A stretch of DNA of 64,000 nucleotides from Delphinus delphis (lineage: Eukaryota; Chordata; Mammalia; Artiodactyla; Delphinidae): NCBI RefSeq assembly GCF_949987515.2, contig NC_082689.1, forward strand, positions 4,530,001-4,594,000, read 5' to 3'. The notes under the pieces are model-generated. The model saw only the letters and a list, made by a program, of their open reading frames with translations. It had not been told where the DNA came from and searched no databases. Positions 1-13,000 of the stretch are shown here, one piece after another. The first letter of the stretch is position 1; each line of letters starts with the position of its first letter. The position numbers and the translations under genes are program-made.

Positions 1-1230
1 ATAAAAAACAGAACAGAGAAGAAGAGAGATTTGAGACATGGTCAAAAGTTGTAACATATGTGTAATTAGAATTTTCCCCAAAAGAGGAGAATGGAACAGA
101 AGCAATACATGAAAAAGTAATGTTTGTGAATTTTCCAAATCAGATGAAATACACACACCCACACATCCAAGAACCTTACTGAGGTCCAAGAAGGATGATT
201 ACAAAGAAAACCACATCTAGACACATCACAGTCAAAATACTGAAAGTCAAAGATAAAAGGCAAACTCTTACTAGATTTTTTTTTAAAGGCACATTTCCTT
301 CAGGATAACAAAAAATAAGAAAGACTACTAAATCTCTCAACAGAAACCATGGAAGCCAGAAGGAAGTGTGACTAGCATCTTTAGAGACTGGAAAGAAATA
401 ACTGCCAACCTAGAATTCTATACCCAGTGAAAATATCCTTCAAAAATGAAAATAAAATAGAGACAAACAAAATCTGATTTGACTTGGCAGCAGCAGACCC
501 ATAATATGAAAATACTAAAAGGATATTCTTCAGGCTGAAGGAAAAGAATCCCAGATAAGAGAACAAAAGTGTAAGAAGGAATAATCATTTCTTCAAAATG
601 TAAAATTTGGGCAAGTATAAAAAGCTAACTATTCTTAAAATATTCTGGTTTTTAAAGCAAGAATAAGGGTCTGTACCATACATACAAAGAAAATATATAA
701 CAGCAGCAACAGAAAAGTTGGGTAGGAATAAACGGACTTGTGAGATTGCTGCATTGTTCAGGGAGCCAAAAAGAGCTAATTTAAGGTAAATTGTAATAAA
801 TTAATGATGTATTTTATAATTTTTTAAATCATACTAAAATGTATAGCAAAAAAGTAATAGTGAAGATAAGCAGAAAATTTTTAAATAATTAATCAAAAAG
901 AATACAGGAAAGGAAAAATAGGAATAAAAAGAAAAGAAAAGAAATAATAAAAAGAAAGCAAATATGAATTTGATAGAATTAAATCCAATTAATTTAATCC
1001 ATAATTACCTAAAATGTAAGTGGACTAAATGTTCTATTTTAAAAGACAATGATTGTCAGACTGGAAAAAAAACAAAACTCAACTATATGCTATTTATAAG
1101 AAACACACTTTAAACATAACAAATAGATATGTTAAAAATAAACTATAAACTATAGATGGTAATCTATAAACCATCAAAGTACTAGCCAAAAGATAGCTAG
1201 TGTAACTCAGTATCAGACAAAACAGGTTTT
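1..1230 (+). mobile_element. Old LINE-1 fragment (ORF1 3' part to start of ORF2)
   Basis: AT-rich, A-rich sense strand with wording typical of mammalian L1. It runs from the ORF1 C-terminal region (around 200-430) through the inter-ORF segment into the first bases of ORF2 (around 990-1130, 'aaatgtaagtggactaaatg' and the following stretch). All frames are broken by stops. The fragment stops near 1230, where a different L1 5' region begins. The subfamily (L1M type) is inferred from the degree of decay. Confidence 0.6.
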
Positions 1231-1720
1231 AGTTAATAACCACCCTGCACCATCCAAACACCACAGAAAAAATGTGGCCCCACTCCAGTGCACACCAGCA
1301 AAGGCTCCATGGGGAGCCTAGACTTCTTCCCTCATGAAGACATAGGAGACAACCCAACACCCTCACTGGAGTGGTGTCAGAGAAGATCAAATAAGGAACA
1401 AAGACTTTCATTCCTGCCCATTGGTTGTGAAGCCTTCCCATCCACTGTGTCAGTGGAGACTACATGGGGAATCTATCTGGACTCCACCCCCAACCAGTGA
1501 TAACAAGGCACCCCTCCCTCCCTGCTGGGATGAATCAGAGGAGACCTAGTGCAGAGTCAAAACTTCACCAGTTCCCAGTGGTAACAAGGACACCTTCACC
1601 TCAGTGTGAGTGGAGACCACATGGAGATCCAGAACTCCCACCCCCACCCAGAAATATAAGGAGCCCCTCCCACAATGGATTGGGTAACCTAGACTTCTAC
1701 CTTCCTGGCAGTAACGGCAC

Positions 1721-1721
<1 letters not shown>

Positions 1722-1762
<41 letters not shown>
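1722..1762. repeat. (CA)n microsatellite
   Basis: Perfect CA dinucleotide run of about 20 units inside the 5' UTR part of the old L1. It has no coding meaning; open frames across it on either strand are repeat artefacts. Confidence 0.97.
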
Positions 1763-1764
<2 letters not shown>

Positions 1765-2020
1765 TCCCCTGCCAGAGCAGTGTCAGAGTTAAAACAAGAG
1801 ATTTAAATTAAGTTCAGAGTCTCATAACATAATACAAAAATGTTTAGGTTTTATTGAAAGTCAGTCATCATAGAAGAACCTGGAAGATCTCAGACTGAAG
1901 GAAAACAGACAACAGATGCCAAGTCTGAAGTGTCAGCGATGTTAGAATTACCTGGCAAACATGTTAAGGCAGCCATGATTAAAATGCTTCAATGAGTAAT
2001 TATAAAGCTGCTAGATACAA

Positions 2021-2329
2021 ATGAAAAACAAAAAACCAGAAAGCCTTAGCAAAAAAGTAGAAGATATAAAGGAGAACCAAATGGAAATTGTAGAACTTAA
2101 AACTACAGTATGCAAAATGCTAGATGAGCTCAGCAGCAGAATAGAGGAGACAGAGGAAAGAATCAGTGAATTGGAAGATAGAACAATAGAAATTACCCAA
2201 TCTGAACAACAGAGAAAATCAACTGGAAAAAAAAAAAAAGCTAAACAGGAATTAGGAACTATGGGACTATTAAAAAAAATCTTATATTCATGCCATCAGA
2301 ATCTCAGAAGGAGAAGAGAAAGAAGATGA
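2021..2329 (+). pseudogene. L1 ORF1p remnant (coiled-coil part)
   Basis: An open stretch of about 100 codons reads as a heptad-rich coiled coil, including 'SRIEETEERISELEDRTIE'. This is the classic signature of the trimerising coiled coil of L1 ORF1 protein, the RNA-binding chaperone of retrotransposition. It ends at a stop after a lysine run (an A-tract at 2228-2239 probably shifted the frame). The following bases to about 2750 still resemble the ORF1 RNA-binding and C-terminal regions but are out of frame. It is a dead element copy. Confidence 0.7.
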
Positions 2330-2859
2330 GGCTGAAAAAGCACTTCAAGAAAGAATGGTTGAAATCTTCCCAAATTTGACAGGAGATATAAACATGCAGA
2401 TTCAAGAAGCTAAATGAATACCCAACAGGATAAATCCAAAGACATATAATCTGAGACACATCATAACTAAGCTTCTAACTACAGAAGACAAAAAAAAAAT
2501 CTGGAAAGCAGCCAGAGAAAAAAATGACCCTTTACCTATAGGAGAAAAATACCTTAAATGACTGTGGGTTGCACACCAGAAACTGAGATGGAAAGAAAGG
2601 GCACAATACTTTTTCAAGTGCTGAAATAAAATAACTGCCAACCAGAATCTATACCCAGCAAAAATATTCTTCAGCTGTGAAAAGGAAATCAAGATATTTT
2701 CAGATGAAGGAGAACTAAGATAATTTTTCACCAGCAGATTCACCCTGAGAGAATTTCTAAAGGAACTTCTTTAAATGGAAAAAAAATGGTTCAAAAAAAA
2801 AAACCTGGAGCATCAGAAAGGAAGAAATAACTTGGTAACCAAAAATATAGGTAATCTGG

Positions 2860-3195
2860 GTATCAGTGAAATCACAAAACTCCATGTCATGGACCTCCTG
2901 GGTACTTCAGAAATACTAGAGGTGGCAGGTGCTCAGTGATATAACCAAGGATCGTCTACCTCGGGAGTCTCAAACTCAAATGCCTTCAGTGTCAGTCAAG
3001 TTCCATAAATGAGAGAAGCAGGCATAGGACTGTGATGAACTAAACAGCACACATGACTCAGCTCTGGCCAGTGATTGCCAGGCGGGAAGGCATACCCTGT
3101 CCTGCCAGATCTTCCGACTTTTCAAGAAAAGCCAGAAATCCTAACACAACATTGTAAGTCAACTATACTCCAATAAAAATTTATATATAAATATA
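2860..3195 (+). mobile_element. Insertion of unknown origin with an L1-like 3' end
   Basis: This block interrupts the inter-ORF region of the old L1. Its last ~60 bases ('aacacaacattgtaagtcaa' and on to 'ccaataaaaattta') match the wording of cetartiodactyl L1 3' ends seen elsewhere in the window (30430-30480, 45660-45706). The preceding ~250 bases (about 2880-3130) are less A-rich and do not read as L1. I could not define a clean target-site duplication. It may be a truncated L1 of another subfamily or a chimeric retrocopy. Confidence 0.45.
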
Positions 3196-4385
3196 TAAAT
3201 AGAATAGGCTTTTCTTCCCTTTCTAAATTATGTTATTTGATTGAAGCAAAAATTATGACATTGTTTGACTTGGTTCTCAGTGATGCAGAGGAAATATTTA
3301 AGACAATATTACAAATGACAGGGGATGGGTAAAGGCATGTAAAGGGAAATAAGATTTTTCTACTTCACTCAAAATGTGACATGAGTAGACTCTGATTCAC
3401 TATGCATATATAATGTAACACCCAGAGCAACCACTAGAAAAGTATACAAAGAAATATACTCAAAGAACACTATCAAATGAAATTCTAAAAATGGTCATGT
3501 CATCTACAGGATGACAGTTTTCCCTGTCAGGAAAAAGAAATAAAAAATATAACAAAAAATAAATAAAATGGTAGACAAGTCTTAATATATCAATAATTAC
3601 ATTAAATGTAAACAGTCTAAACACATCAATTAAAAGACAGAGAATACCAAAGTAGATTTAAAAACATGACCCAACTATATGCTGTCTGCAGGAACCTCAT
3701 TTGATATATAATGATATAAGCAGGTCGTAAGTAAAAGGATGGAAAGAATATATCTTGCAAACAATCAAAAGAAAGCAGGAATGGCTATTCTAGTATCACA
3801 TAAAGTAGATTTCAGAGCCAAGAAAATTATCAAAGTCAGGGAAGAACTTACATATGATAAGAGAGCCAGTCCATCGAAGACATATTCATCCTAAATGTGC
3901 ATACACCAAACAACAGAACTATAAAATATAGGAAGCAAAAACCAATAGAACTGAAAGGAAAAACAGACAAATCCACATTCATTCTCAAGAACTGATAGAA
4001 CACTAGGCAGAAAATCATCAGCAAGGATACTGAAGAACTCAACACCATCTACAAACAGAGTCTAATTGAAATTTATAGAACACTCCACCCAACAAACAGA
4101 ATACATATTCTTTGCAAGTGCCCACAGAATGCATTCCAAGACGGACCTTATCTTGTGCCGTTAAACAAATCTCGACATATTGAAAAGAAATGAAATCATA
4201 GAGAGTGCATTCCCCTACCACAATAGAATCAGACTAGACATCAATAACAGAAAAATAATAAGAAAATCTCCAAACACACGGAAACTAAACAGCACACTTC
4301 TAATTCATAGGAATGAATTAGAACAAGAAACAAGAGAACTCAAAACATATAATGAAAATACAAGATATCAAAAATATCTGGGACA

Positions 4386-4582
4386 GGGCTTCCCTAGTGG
4401 CTCAGTGGTTGAGAGTCCACCTGCCGATGCAGGGGACACGGGTTTGTGCCCCGGTCCGAGAAGATCCCACATGCTGCGGAGTGGCTGGGCCTGTGAGCCA
4501 TGGCCACTGAGCCTGCACCTCTGGGAGAGGCCACAGCAGTGAGAGGCCCACGTACCACAAAAAAAAAAAAAAAAAAAAAAAA
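4386..4582 (+). mobile_element. CHR-type SINE, short form (copy 1)
   Basis: tRNA-derived cetacean SINE, starting 'gggcttccctagtggctcag' and ending in a run of about 24 A. A 10-bp target-site duplication 'atctgggaca' flanks it (4376-4385 and 4583-4592). The central block found in the copy at 9005 is absent. It lies in ORF2 of the old L1. Confidence 0.93.
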
Positions 4583-6169
4583 ATCTGGGACACAAATAAA
4601 GTAGTCCTGAGAGGGAAATTTATAGCACTAAACACATACACTAGAAAAAGAGGAAAAAGTTCAAATCCATCATCTAAGCTCCTACCTTCAGAACTTCAGA
4701 ACCTAGAAAAAGAAGAGCAAAAGAAAAAAAAAACCCACAAAGTGAGAAGAAAGAAGGAAAAGATAAGAGCAGAAATCAGTGAAATTGAAAACAGAAAAAC
4801 AATAGGGAAGTCAATGAAACAGAGCTGCCTCTTTGAAAATTATCAACAAAATTGACAAACCTCTAGTAAGACTGACAAAGGAAAAAAGAAGTCACATATT
4901 ACCAACATTAGGAATGAAACAAGAGGTATCACTACTGACTGCAGATATCAAAAGAATAATAAAGGGATACTACAAACAACTACACACAAAATTTGACAAC
5001 TTACACGAAATGAACACACTATTCCTAAAAATACAAACTACTGCAACTCATTTAATATGAAATAGATAAATTGACTAGCCCTACATCTATTAAGGAAGTT
5101 AAATTGTAATTAAAACAATTCCCCAGGTAGAATCTCCAGGACCAGATGGTTTCACTGGAGAATTCTACCAAATATTCACAGGTAAATTAACACCAATTCT
5201 ACACAGTCATTTCCAGAATAGAAGAAACACTTCCCAACCCATTTTATAACAAGCTAGTGTTACCCTTAAGTGAAAACCAGACAAAAGCAGTACAAAAAGA
5301 AAAGGAAAAATATAGGCCAATATCCCTCATGAATATAGATACAAAAATTCTTAAAATATTTTCAAATAGAATGCAAAAATAAAGAGAATTATAAACCCTG
5401 ACCAAGTGGGGTTTATTCCAGGAATGCAAGCCTAGTTCAATATTTGAAAATCAACAATGGAATCAACTATGTTAACAGACTAAAGGAGAAAAAAAATCAC
5501 ATGATCATATCAATTGATGCAGAAAAAGTACTTAACGCTCACCCATGATAAATCTCTCAGAAAAATTAGAGAACTTCCATGACTTGATAAAAAGAATCTA
5601 CAAAAACACCTACAGCTAACCTTCTACTTAACAGTGAAAGACTAAATGCTTTTCTCCTAAGACTGGGAATAAGGCGAGTGTGTCCACTCACTGCACTTTT
5701 ATTGAACATAGTACTAGACGTTTTAGCCAGTGTGGTAGGACAAGCAAAGGAAATTTAAAAAATAAACAGTCCCTATTTGCAGATGACATGATTGTCTATT
5801 TAGAAAATCTCAAGAAATCTACAAAGAAACTCCTAGAAATAAAAAAGTGCGTTCAGCAAGGTTGTAGGGTACAAGGGGAACATATAAAAATCAATTATAT
5901 TTCTGTTTACTAGCAATGAACAGATGGACACCAAGATTAAAAATATAATATCTCTTAAAATCACTCAAAAAGGAAATACTTAGGTGTAAAGCTAACAAAA
6001 CGTGTGTAGGACTTGTATGCTAAAACTACACCATGCTGATGAAAGAAATCAAAGATCTAAATAGATCAACATACTATGCACATGGATTGGAAAACAAAAT
6101 GTAAAGATGTCAATTCTCTCCACATCAATATACAAGATTAATCCAATTCTTATCAAAATCCCAGAAAGA

Positions 6170-6377
6170 GGGCTTCCCTGGTGCCGCAGTGGTTGAGAGT
6201 CCGCCTGCCGATGCAGGGGACACGGGTTCATGCCTCAGTCTGGGAAGATCCCACATGCCGCGGAGCAGCTGGGCCTGTGAGCCATGGCCGCTGAGCCTGC
6301 GCGTCCAGAGCCTGTGCTTCACAACGGGAGAGGCCACAACAGCGAGAGGCCCGTGTACCGCAAAAAAAAAAAAAAAA
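6170..6377 (+). mobile_element. CHR-type SINE, short form (copy 2)
   Basis: Starts 'gggcttccctggtgccgcag' and ends with a poly(A) of about 16. The target-site duplication is 'tcccagaaaga' (6159-6169 and 6378-6388). It is inserted in ORF2 of the old L1. Confidence 0.93.
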
Positions 6378-7435
6378 TCCCAGAAAGATAGTTTATAAAC
6401 ATAGACAAGATTATCCTAAAATTTATATGGAAAGACAATGAATCTAAAATTGCTAAAACGATTTTTTAAAAGAGGAATAAAGTAAAAAGAATCCATCTAC
6501 CTAATTTCAAGGTTTATTATACAGCTACAGTAATCAAGACTGTTTGCTATTGGTAGAGGGTTAAACTGTAGATCAATGAAACAAAACAGACAACTGAGAC
6601 ATAGGCTCACACAAATAGGCCTGACTGATTTTTGACGAAGATGCAAATGCCGTTCAAGGGAGGAAGGATAACCTTTTCAATAAATGGTGCTGGAGCAACT
6701 GGGTATCTACAGACCAAAAATAATAATAATAATAAATGAACCTTGAGCTAAGTCTCACATATTGTACAAAAAATAACTCGAAACAGATCATGGACTTAGA
6801 TGTAAAATGTAAAGCTGTAAGTTTTAGAAAAAAAATATAGGAGAAAATCTTTGGGATGTAAGGCTAGCAAAGAGTTCTTAAAATTAACACTGCAAGCGCA
6901 AATCCATTAGAGGAATATTTGAACTTCATCAGAATTAAAACTGTTTGCTCAGAGAAAGACCCTGTTAAGTGGGTGAAAGACAAGCTACAGACTGGGACAA
7001 AACATTTGTAAAGCACATATCTGACGACGAGCTAGTATGTAGAACATACAAGGAACTCTCAAAACTCAACAGTTAGAAAACAAAACAATCCGATTATAAA
7101 ATGGACAAGAGACATGGAGACATTTCACCCAAGTGGATGTACAGAGGGAAAAAGAGCACAGAAAAGGTGTCCAGCATTGTTAGCCATTAGAGAAATGCAA
7201 ATTAAAACCACAGAGAAATCACTTCATACCTATGAGGATGGCTAAAATAAAAACAATGGCAACACCAATTGCCTAAGATAATGGGGGACAAACTAGATCA
7301 CTTTTACATGATTGGTAGGAGTGTAAAATGGTATGACCACTCTGCACAAAATTTGGCATTTCTTAAAAAAAACATACAACTACCATAGAACCCAGCAATT
7401 GCATTCATGAGCATTTATCCCAGAGAAATGAAAAC

Positions 7436-7438
<3 letters not shown>

Positions 7439-7488
<50 letters not shown>
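7439..7488. repeat. (CA)n microsatellite
   Basis: Uninterrupted CA run of about 25 units in the 3' part of the old L1. Confidence 0.97.
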
Positions 7489-7489
<1 letters not shown>

Positions 7490-7964
7490 TTGTTGCACCT
7501 TAATCAACTCATGATAGCCCAAAACTAGAAACAGCAATAAAAAAAAAAAAAACTATTCATGCATACAATGACCTGGACAAATTTCTTGAGAATTATGATG
7601 AATAAAAAGCAAGAAAGTAACATACTCTATGATTCTGCTGATAGAACATTCCTGAAAGGACAAAACTGTAGAAACAGAACAGATAAGAGGTTTCTAATAA
7701 AGCTGGATTGGCTGTGGGAGGGAAGCAAGGGTTACTCTGAAAGAGCAACTGGAAGGACCCTTGGGGTGATTGAAACATCCTGGATCTCAACTGTATCAGT
7801 ATCAAGTCCAGATCATGGTTGTGACCTTGTGAGAAAGTTCTGCCAGATGTTACCCTTAGGAGAAACCCACTAAAGGTTACATCTCTCCATAGCAATTCTT
7901 ACAGCTGAATGTGAATCCACCATTATCTCAAAATAAGAAATTTAAATTTTAAAATACTGAAAAA

Positions 7965-8049
7965 CATGAAGTATAGCTATGTGCAACCACATATGTGAAT
8001 CTTGGAATTGTAATACTGATTGGAGGAAGCCAGACCTAAAAGAGTTTAT
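7965..8049 (+). mobile_element. Old LINE-1 3' UTR, part 1 (split by the younger L1)
   Basis: The wording 'ggaagccagacctaaaagag' is typical of an L1M 3' region. It is cut at 8049 and resumes at 14358 ('attgtaagattccatgttca'), which rejoins the phrase expected in an L1M 3' UTR. Its last 12 bases (8038-8049) form the 5' copy of the younger L1's target-site duplication. Confidence 0.7.
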
Positions 8050-8760
8050 GGGGTGCAGAGTCAAGGTGGTGGACTAGGAGGACACGGAATTCACATCTCC
8101 TCACAACTAGGGCACCTACCAGGCACTGGTGGGGGACCACGGACACCTAAGGGGACGGGAGGTTGTTTTTTTCCTCTTTTCGATTGGAGTTCTGTTTAAC
8201 CTTGTTGATTCTTTGTTGTTGATTCTTTTATGTTTTTATTTTTCTAACAAATCTTTTATTTTTCTAATTTTGTTTCATTCTTTATACTTTGTTATTGTTC
8301 TCTGCTTTTGGCTTGTTTCCCACCCACCCTTTTTTTTTTTTTTTTCCTTTTTTCTGTTGTGGTTTTATTTTATCTTGTTGCAGTTGTTTCAACTGCAGTT
8401 TTATTTTTCCTAATACATTTTTTATCTTTCTAATTTCATTTTGTTTTTTATTCTTTGATATTGTACTGCTCCTTTTTTTCTTTTCTTTCTTCCTTCCTTT
8501 TTTTTTTTTTTTAACCATGCCACAGAGTTTGTGGGCTCAAGGTCGGGCTCGAGCTCCTGTGATGGGAGCTCCAAGTCCAAATAGCTGGATTAAAAGATAA
8601 CTTCAGACCCCAGGGAATATCAATCACAGTGAGGCCTCCCGGAGGTCCTCATCTCAGCACCAAGACCCAGCTCTATCCAACTGCCTGCAAACGCCAGAAA
8701 TGGACGTCTCAGGCCAAACAACCAGTAAGACAGGAATGCAGCCCCACCCATCAAAAAAAA

Positions 8761-9995
8761 ATGAACCAACAAAAAAATATGTTACAGACTAAGGAGCAAG
8801 GTAAAAACCTACAAGATGAAATAAATGAAGACGAAATAGGCAACCTGCCTGAAAAAGAATTCAGAGTAATGATAGTAAAGATGATCCAAAATATCGGAAA
8901 CAGAATTGAGAAAATACAAGAAACATGCAACAAGGATCTAGAAGAATTAAAGAGAAAACAAACAGTGATGAACAATATAATTACTGAAGTTAAAAATACT
9001 CTAGGGGCTTCCCTGGTGGCACAGTGGTTGAGAATCTGCCTGCTAATGCAGGGGACATGGGTTTGAGCCCTGGTCTGGGAGGATCCCACGTGCCGCGGAG
9101 CAACTAGGCCTGTGAGCCACAACTACTGAGCCCGCGTATCTGGAGCCTGTGCTCCACAACAAGAGAGGCCGCAATAGTGAGAGGCCCGTGCACCACGATG
9201 AAGAGTGGCCCCCAGTTGCCACAACTACAGAAAGCCCTTGCACAGAAACGAAGACCCAACACAGCCCTAAATAAATAAATAAATAAATAAATTTTAAAAT
9301 AAATAAATAAATAAATACTCCTCTGTTTAAAAAAAAAAATACTCTAGAAGGAATCAGTAACAGAATAACTGAGGAAGAAGAACGGATAAGTGAGCTGGAA
9401 GACAAAATGGTGGAAATAACTGCCAGGGTGCAGAATAAAGAAAAAAGAATGAAAAGAATTGAGGACACTCACAGAGACCTCTGGGACAACATGAAATGCA
9501 CCAACATTCGAAATATAGGGGTCCCAGAAGAAGAAGAGAAAAAGAAAGGGTCTGAGAAAATATTTGAAGAGACAATAGTCAAAAACTTCCCTAACCTGGG
9601 AAAAGAAATAGTCAGTCAAGTCCAGGAAGCACAGAGAGTACCATACAGGATAAACCCAAAGAGAAACATGTCGGGACACATATTAATCAAACTATCAAAA
9701 ATTAAATACAAAGAAAAAATATTAAAAGAGGCAAGGGAAAAGCAACAAATAATATATAAGGGAATCCTCATAAGGTTAACAGCTGATCTTTCAGCAGAAA
9801 CTGCAAGCCAGAAGGGACTGGCAGGACATATTTAAAGTGATGAAAGGGAAAAACCTTCAACCAAGATTATTCTACCCAGCAAGGATCTCATTCAGATTTG
9901 ATGGAGAAATTAAAAGCTTTACAGAAAAGCAAAAGTTAAGAGAATTCAGCACCACCAAACCAGGTCTACAACAAATGCTAAAGGAACTTCTCTAG
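8761..9995 (+). pseudogene. L1 ORF1p pseudogene, split by a SINE
   Basis: The likely start is the ATG at 8761 (MNQQKNMLQ), which begins the conserved part. The coiled coil continues on both sides of the SINE at 9005-9334; after it come 'RISELEDKMVEI' and the RNA-binding domain segment 'RNIGVPEEEE'. The frame shifts again near 9800, where the usual '..LSAETLQARREWQ' region has lost bases. The stop TAG is at 9993-9995. In an intact L1 this protein coats the RNA as a trimer. Confidence 0.8.
9005..9334 (+). mobile_element. CHR-type SINE, long form (copy 3)
   Basis: Starts 'gggcttccctggtggcacag' but, unlike the other nine copies, it keeps about 80 extra bases after the 'gagaggcccgtgcacc' point (9195-9270, 'ccagttgccacaactacaga' and so on), then AAAT repeats and poly(A). 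The target-site duplication is 'aaatactctag' (8994-9004 and about 9337-9347). It disrupts ORF1 of the younger L1, so it inserted later than that L1. Confidence 0.9.
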
Positions 9996-10053
9996 GTAGG
10001 AAACACAAGAGAAGGGAAAGACCTACAATAACAAACCCAAAACAATTAAGAAA

Positions 10054-13000
10054 ATGGTAATAGGAACATACATATTGATAATTACCTTAAATGTAAATGG
10101 ATTAAAAGCTCCAACCAAAAGACATGACTGGCTGAATGGATACAAAAACAAGACCTGTACATATGCTGTCTACAAGAGACCCACTTCAGACCTAGGGATA
10201 CATACAGATTGAAAGTGAGGGGATGGAAAAAGATATTCCATGCAAATGGAAATCAAAAGAAAGCTGGAGTAGCAATTCTCACATCAGACAAAATAGACTT
10301 TAAAATAAAGACTATTACAAGAGACAAAGAAAGACAGTACATGATGATCAAGGGATCAATCCAAGAAGAAGATATAACAATTGTAAGTACTTATGCATCC
10401 AACATAGGACCACCTCAATACATAAGGCAAATGCTAACAGCCATAAAAGGGGATATTGACAGTAACACAATAATAGTAGGGGACTTTAACACCCCACTTT
10501 CACCAATGTACAGATAACCCAAAATGAAAATAAATGAGGAAACACAAGCTTTAAATGACACATTAAACAAGAAGGACTTAATTGATATTTATAGGACATT
10601 CCATCCAAAAACAACAGAATACACTTTCTTCTCAAATGCTCACAGAACATTTTCCAGGACAGACCATAGCTTGGGTCACAAATCAAGCCTTGGTAAATTT
10701 AAGAAAATTGAAAGGGTATCAAGTATCTTTTCCAATCACAACGCTATGAAACTAGATATTAATTACAGGAAGAAAACTGTAAAAAAATACAAACACATGG
10801 AGGCTAAACAATACACTGCTTAATAACCAAGAGATCACTGAAGAAATCAAAGAGGAAATCAAAAAATACCTAGAAACAAATGACAATGAAAACATGACAA
10901 CCCAAAACCTATGGGATGCAGCAAAAGCAGTTCTAAGAGGGAAGCTTATAGCAATACCATCCTACCTGAAGAAACAAGAAACATCTCAAATAAACAACCT
11001 AACCTTACACCTAAAGCAATTAGAGAAAGAAGAACTAAAAAAAAACCCCAAGTGGGCAGAAGGAAAGAATTCATAAAGATCAGATCAGAAATAAATGAAA
11101 AAGAAATGAAGGAAATAATAGCAAAGATCAATAAAACCAAAAGCTGGTTCTTTGAGAAGATAAACAAAATTGATAAAACTTTAGCTAGACTCATCAAGAA
11201 AAAAAAGGAGAAGACTCAAATCAATAGAATTAGAAATGAGAAAGGAGAAGTAACAACTGACACTTCAGAGATACAAAGGATCATGAGAGATTATTACAAG
11301 CAACTATATGCCAATAAAATGGACACCGTGGAAGAAATGGACAAATTCTTAGAAAAACACAACTTCTGAGACTGAACCAGGAAGAAATCGAAAATATAAA
11401 CAGACCAATCACAAGCACTGAAATTGAAACTGTGATTAAAAATCTTCCAACAAACAAAAGTCCAGGACCAGATGGATTCACAGGCAAATTCTACCCAACA
11501 TTTAGAGAAGAGCTAACACCTATCCTTCTCAAACTCTTTCAAAATATAGCAGAGGGAGGAACACTTCCAAAATCATTCTACGAGGCCACCATCACCCTGA
11601 TACCAAAACCAGGCAAAGATGTCACAGAAAGAAGAAAACTACAGGCCAATATGTCTGATGCAAAAACATAGATGCAAAAATCCTCAACAGGATATTAACA
11701 AACAGAATCCAACAACACATTAAAAGGATCATATACCGTGATCCAGTGGGGTTTATCCCAGAAATGCAAGGATATTTCAATACAGTCAAATCAATCAATG
11801 TGATACACCATATTAACAAATTGAAGGATAAAAACCATATGATCATCTCAATAGATGCACAAAAAGCTTTTGACAAAATTCAACACCCATTTATAATAAA
11901 AACTCTCCAGAAAGTAGGCATAGAGGGACCCTACCTCAACATAATAAAGTCCATATATGACAAACCCACAGCCAACATCATTCTCAGTGGTGAAAAACTG
12001 AAACCATTTCCTCTGAGATCAAGAACAAGACATGGTTGCCCACTCTCACCACTGTTATTAAAAATAGTTTTGGAAGTCCTAGCCATGGCAATCAGAGAAG
12101 AAAACGAAATAAAAGGAATCCAAATTGGAAAAGAAGTAAAACTGTCACTGTTTGCAGATGACATGATACTATACATAGAGAATTCTAAAGATGCTACCAG
12201 AAAACTACTAGATCTAATCAATAAATTTGGTAGAGTAGCAGGATACAAAATTAATGCACAGAAATCTCTTGCATTCCTATACACTAATGATGAAAAATCT
12301 GAAAGAGAAATTAAGGAAACACTCCCATTTACCACTGCAAGATAAAGAATAAAATACCCAGGAATAAACCTACCTAAGGAGACAAAAGACCTGTATGCAG
12401 AAAACTATAAGACACTGATGAAAGAACTTAAAGTTGATACAAACAGATGGAGAGATATACCATATTCTTGGATTGGAAGAATCAACATTGTGAAAATGAC
12501 TATACTACCCAAAGGAATCTACAGATTCAATGCAATCCCTATCAAAATACCAGTGGCATTTTTCCATTGGTATGAACCAAAAATTTCACAATTTGTAGAG
12601 AGACACAAAAGACCCCGAATAGCCAAAGCCATCTTGAGAAAGAAAAACGAAAGAATCAGGCTCCCTGACTTCAGACTATACTACAAAGCTACAGTTATCA
12701 AGACAGTATGGTACTGGCACAAAAACAGAAATATAGATCAGTGGAACAGGATAGAAAGCCCAGAGATAAACCCACACACATATGGTCACCTTATCTTTGA
12801 TAATGGAGGCAAGAGTTTACAATGGAGAAAACACAGCCTCTTCAATAACTGGTGCTGGACAGTGCTTTGTGACCACCTAGAGGGGTGGGATCGGGAGGTG
12901 GGAGGGAGGGAGACAAGAGGGAAGAGATATGGTGATATATGTATATGTATAGATGATACACTTTGTTATAAAGCAGAAACTAACACACCATTGAAAAGCA

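Larger units (their letters stand above)
3600..6950 (+). pseudogene. L1 ORF2p remnant (endonuclease/reverse transcriptase)
   Basis: This is the decayed ORF2 of the old L1. The reverse-transcriptase catalytic box reads FADDM at 5776-5790, and the upstream motif around 5130-5160 corresponds to the usual '[11 protein letters not shown]' segment of L1 RT. No frame stays open for more than about 120 codons. Two SINEs are inserted in it. It cannot encode an active enzyme. Confidence 0.7.
1230..7960 (+). mobile_element. Old LINE-1, near full-length but decayed
   Basis: The order of parts is that of an L1M element. A GC-richer 5' UTR with internally repeated wording ('gacttct', 'aacaaggcaccc') lies at about 1230-1800, ORF1 at about 2000-2750, ORF2 at about 3600-6900, and a 3' UTR ends near 7960. 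A separate insertion (about 2860-3195) and two short CHR SINEs (4386-4582, 6170-6377) interrupt it. Both ORFs carry many stops and frameshifts. Because two young-looking SINEs sit inside it, this L1 is older than the SINE burst. Confidence 0.65.

Noticed and set aside
1546..1761. Poly-Cys/Val and poly-His/Thr peptides over CA repeats
   Set aside because: Translations of a CA microsatellite; the same applies at 63160-63270.
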